Source: Cohnella nanjingensis
GTDB lineage: Bacteria; Bacillota; Bacilli; Paenibacillales; Paenibacillaceae
Assembly: GCF_014212125.1 (NCBI RefSeq)
Contig: NZ_JACJVP010000043.1
Span: 49,106 to 93,125, forward strand
Direction of reading: 5' to 3'
DNA length: 44,020 bases
In this document: piece by piece, positions 43,914 to 44,020 of the stretch
Layout: the number at the start of each line of letters is the position of its first letter
Position numbering within the stretch: position 1 is the first letter of the stretch
Position numbers and translations under genes: made by a program
Notes under the pieces: generated by a model
What the model was told of the DNA's origin: nothing
The model's input: the letters and a program-made list of their open reading frames with translations, nothing else
Database searches by the model: none

Positions 43914-44020
43914 CTGCTCCAATAAATTGTATTCATACAACTTAATTGGCTCCCATCGGCGGAGAAGAGGCATTTACTTGCAAACGTACAACTTATTACG
44001 CAGAAAATCGAAAAATATTC

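Noticed and set aside
43692..43973. Minus-strand frame ending GQVPADEFRATFAQPK, considered as a transposase end
   Set aside because: Most of it is the simple repeat in translation, and I cannot tie the short remainder to any transposase.
1..44020. CRISPR array or toxin-antitoxin/defence system
   Set aside because: The tandem arrays have no spacer structure, no cas-like gene is present, and no small gene pair fits a toxin-antitoxin system.

Overview
The window looks like chromosomal DNA of a high-G+C Gram-positive endospore former of the Paenibacillus/Cohnella type (inference). The reasons are strong GGAGG-type ribosome binding sites, the spore-cortex protein gene cmpA beside tex and a SprT-family gene, YesM/YesN-type two-component regulators, AraC regulators, CcpA (cre) boxes, and LplB/YtcP-type sugar permeases without their own ATPase. 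All functional names come from reading motifs by eye; no search was run.

Layout. (1) 1-8191, chromosomal backbone: an 8-bp tandem repeat; a YhgE-like ABC-2 membrane protein with a TetR regulator and an inverted-repeat operator; tex; cmpA; a 118-aa unknown; a SprT-family metalloprotein; tRNA-Asn and tRNA-Ser; corA; then tRNA-Glu, tRNA-Lys and tRNA-Leu(GAG). (2) 8192-27914, a probable genomic island inserted in the 3' end of tRNA-Leu. The last 48 nt of that tRNA before its final acceptor base are repeated exactly, in the same direction, at 27867-27914, followed by a related terminator. The DNA between is visibly poorer in G+C than both sides. It carries a carbohydrate-use locus: two paralogous secreted GH39-like proteins with a repeated C-terminal module, two sugar permeases, a solute-binding lipoprotein, a YesM/YesN-type two-component system, a GH2 beta-mannosidase-like enzyme, a GH28 polygalacturonase-like enzyme and an SGNH hydrolase. 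(3) 27915-43129, a second, high-G+C glycan locus: GH38 alpha-mannosidase, GH3 glycosidase with a PA14 insert, AraC regulator, GH95 alpha-fucosidase-like enzyme, membrane-bound AraC sensor-regulator, solute-binding lipoprotein and two permeases. (4) 43130-44020, no convincing gene; small hairpins and a GGTGGTGCT-type degenerate repeat.

How the parts may work together. In the island, the secreted GH39-like proteins probably attack a polysaccharide outside the cell. The solute-binding protein and two permeases would import the oligosaccharides, energised by an ATPase encoded elsewhere, and the leaderless GH2, GH28 and SGNH enzymes would finish the work in the cytoplasm. The YesM/YesN pair is the likely sensor. 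The first GH39-like gene and the solute-binding gene share an aligned, gapless upstream element (8601-8670 and 16531-16600) with three TTGTT-type motifs at 9-bp spacing and the same TATGCT -10 box, so one activator may switch on both. A perfect cre box before the first GH39-like gene suggests CcpA repression. The right-hand locus has the same logic with a one-component membrane regulator, and its enzyme set suggests a glycan containing mannose, a beta-linked hexose or pentose, and fucose (inference).

Most notable: the tRNA-Leu island boundaries, the shared promoter element, the GH39-like paralogues with an unassigned repeated module, and a relic of an AraC-type gene between the GH2 and GH28 genes.
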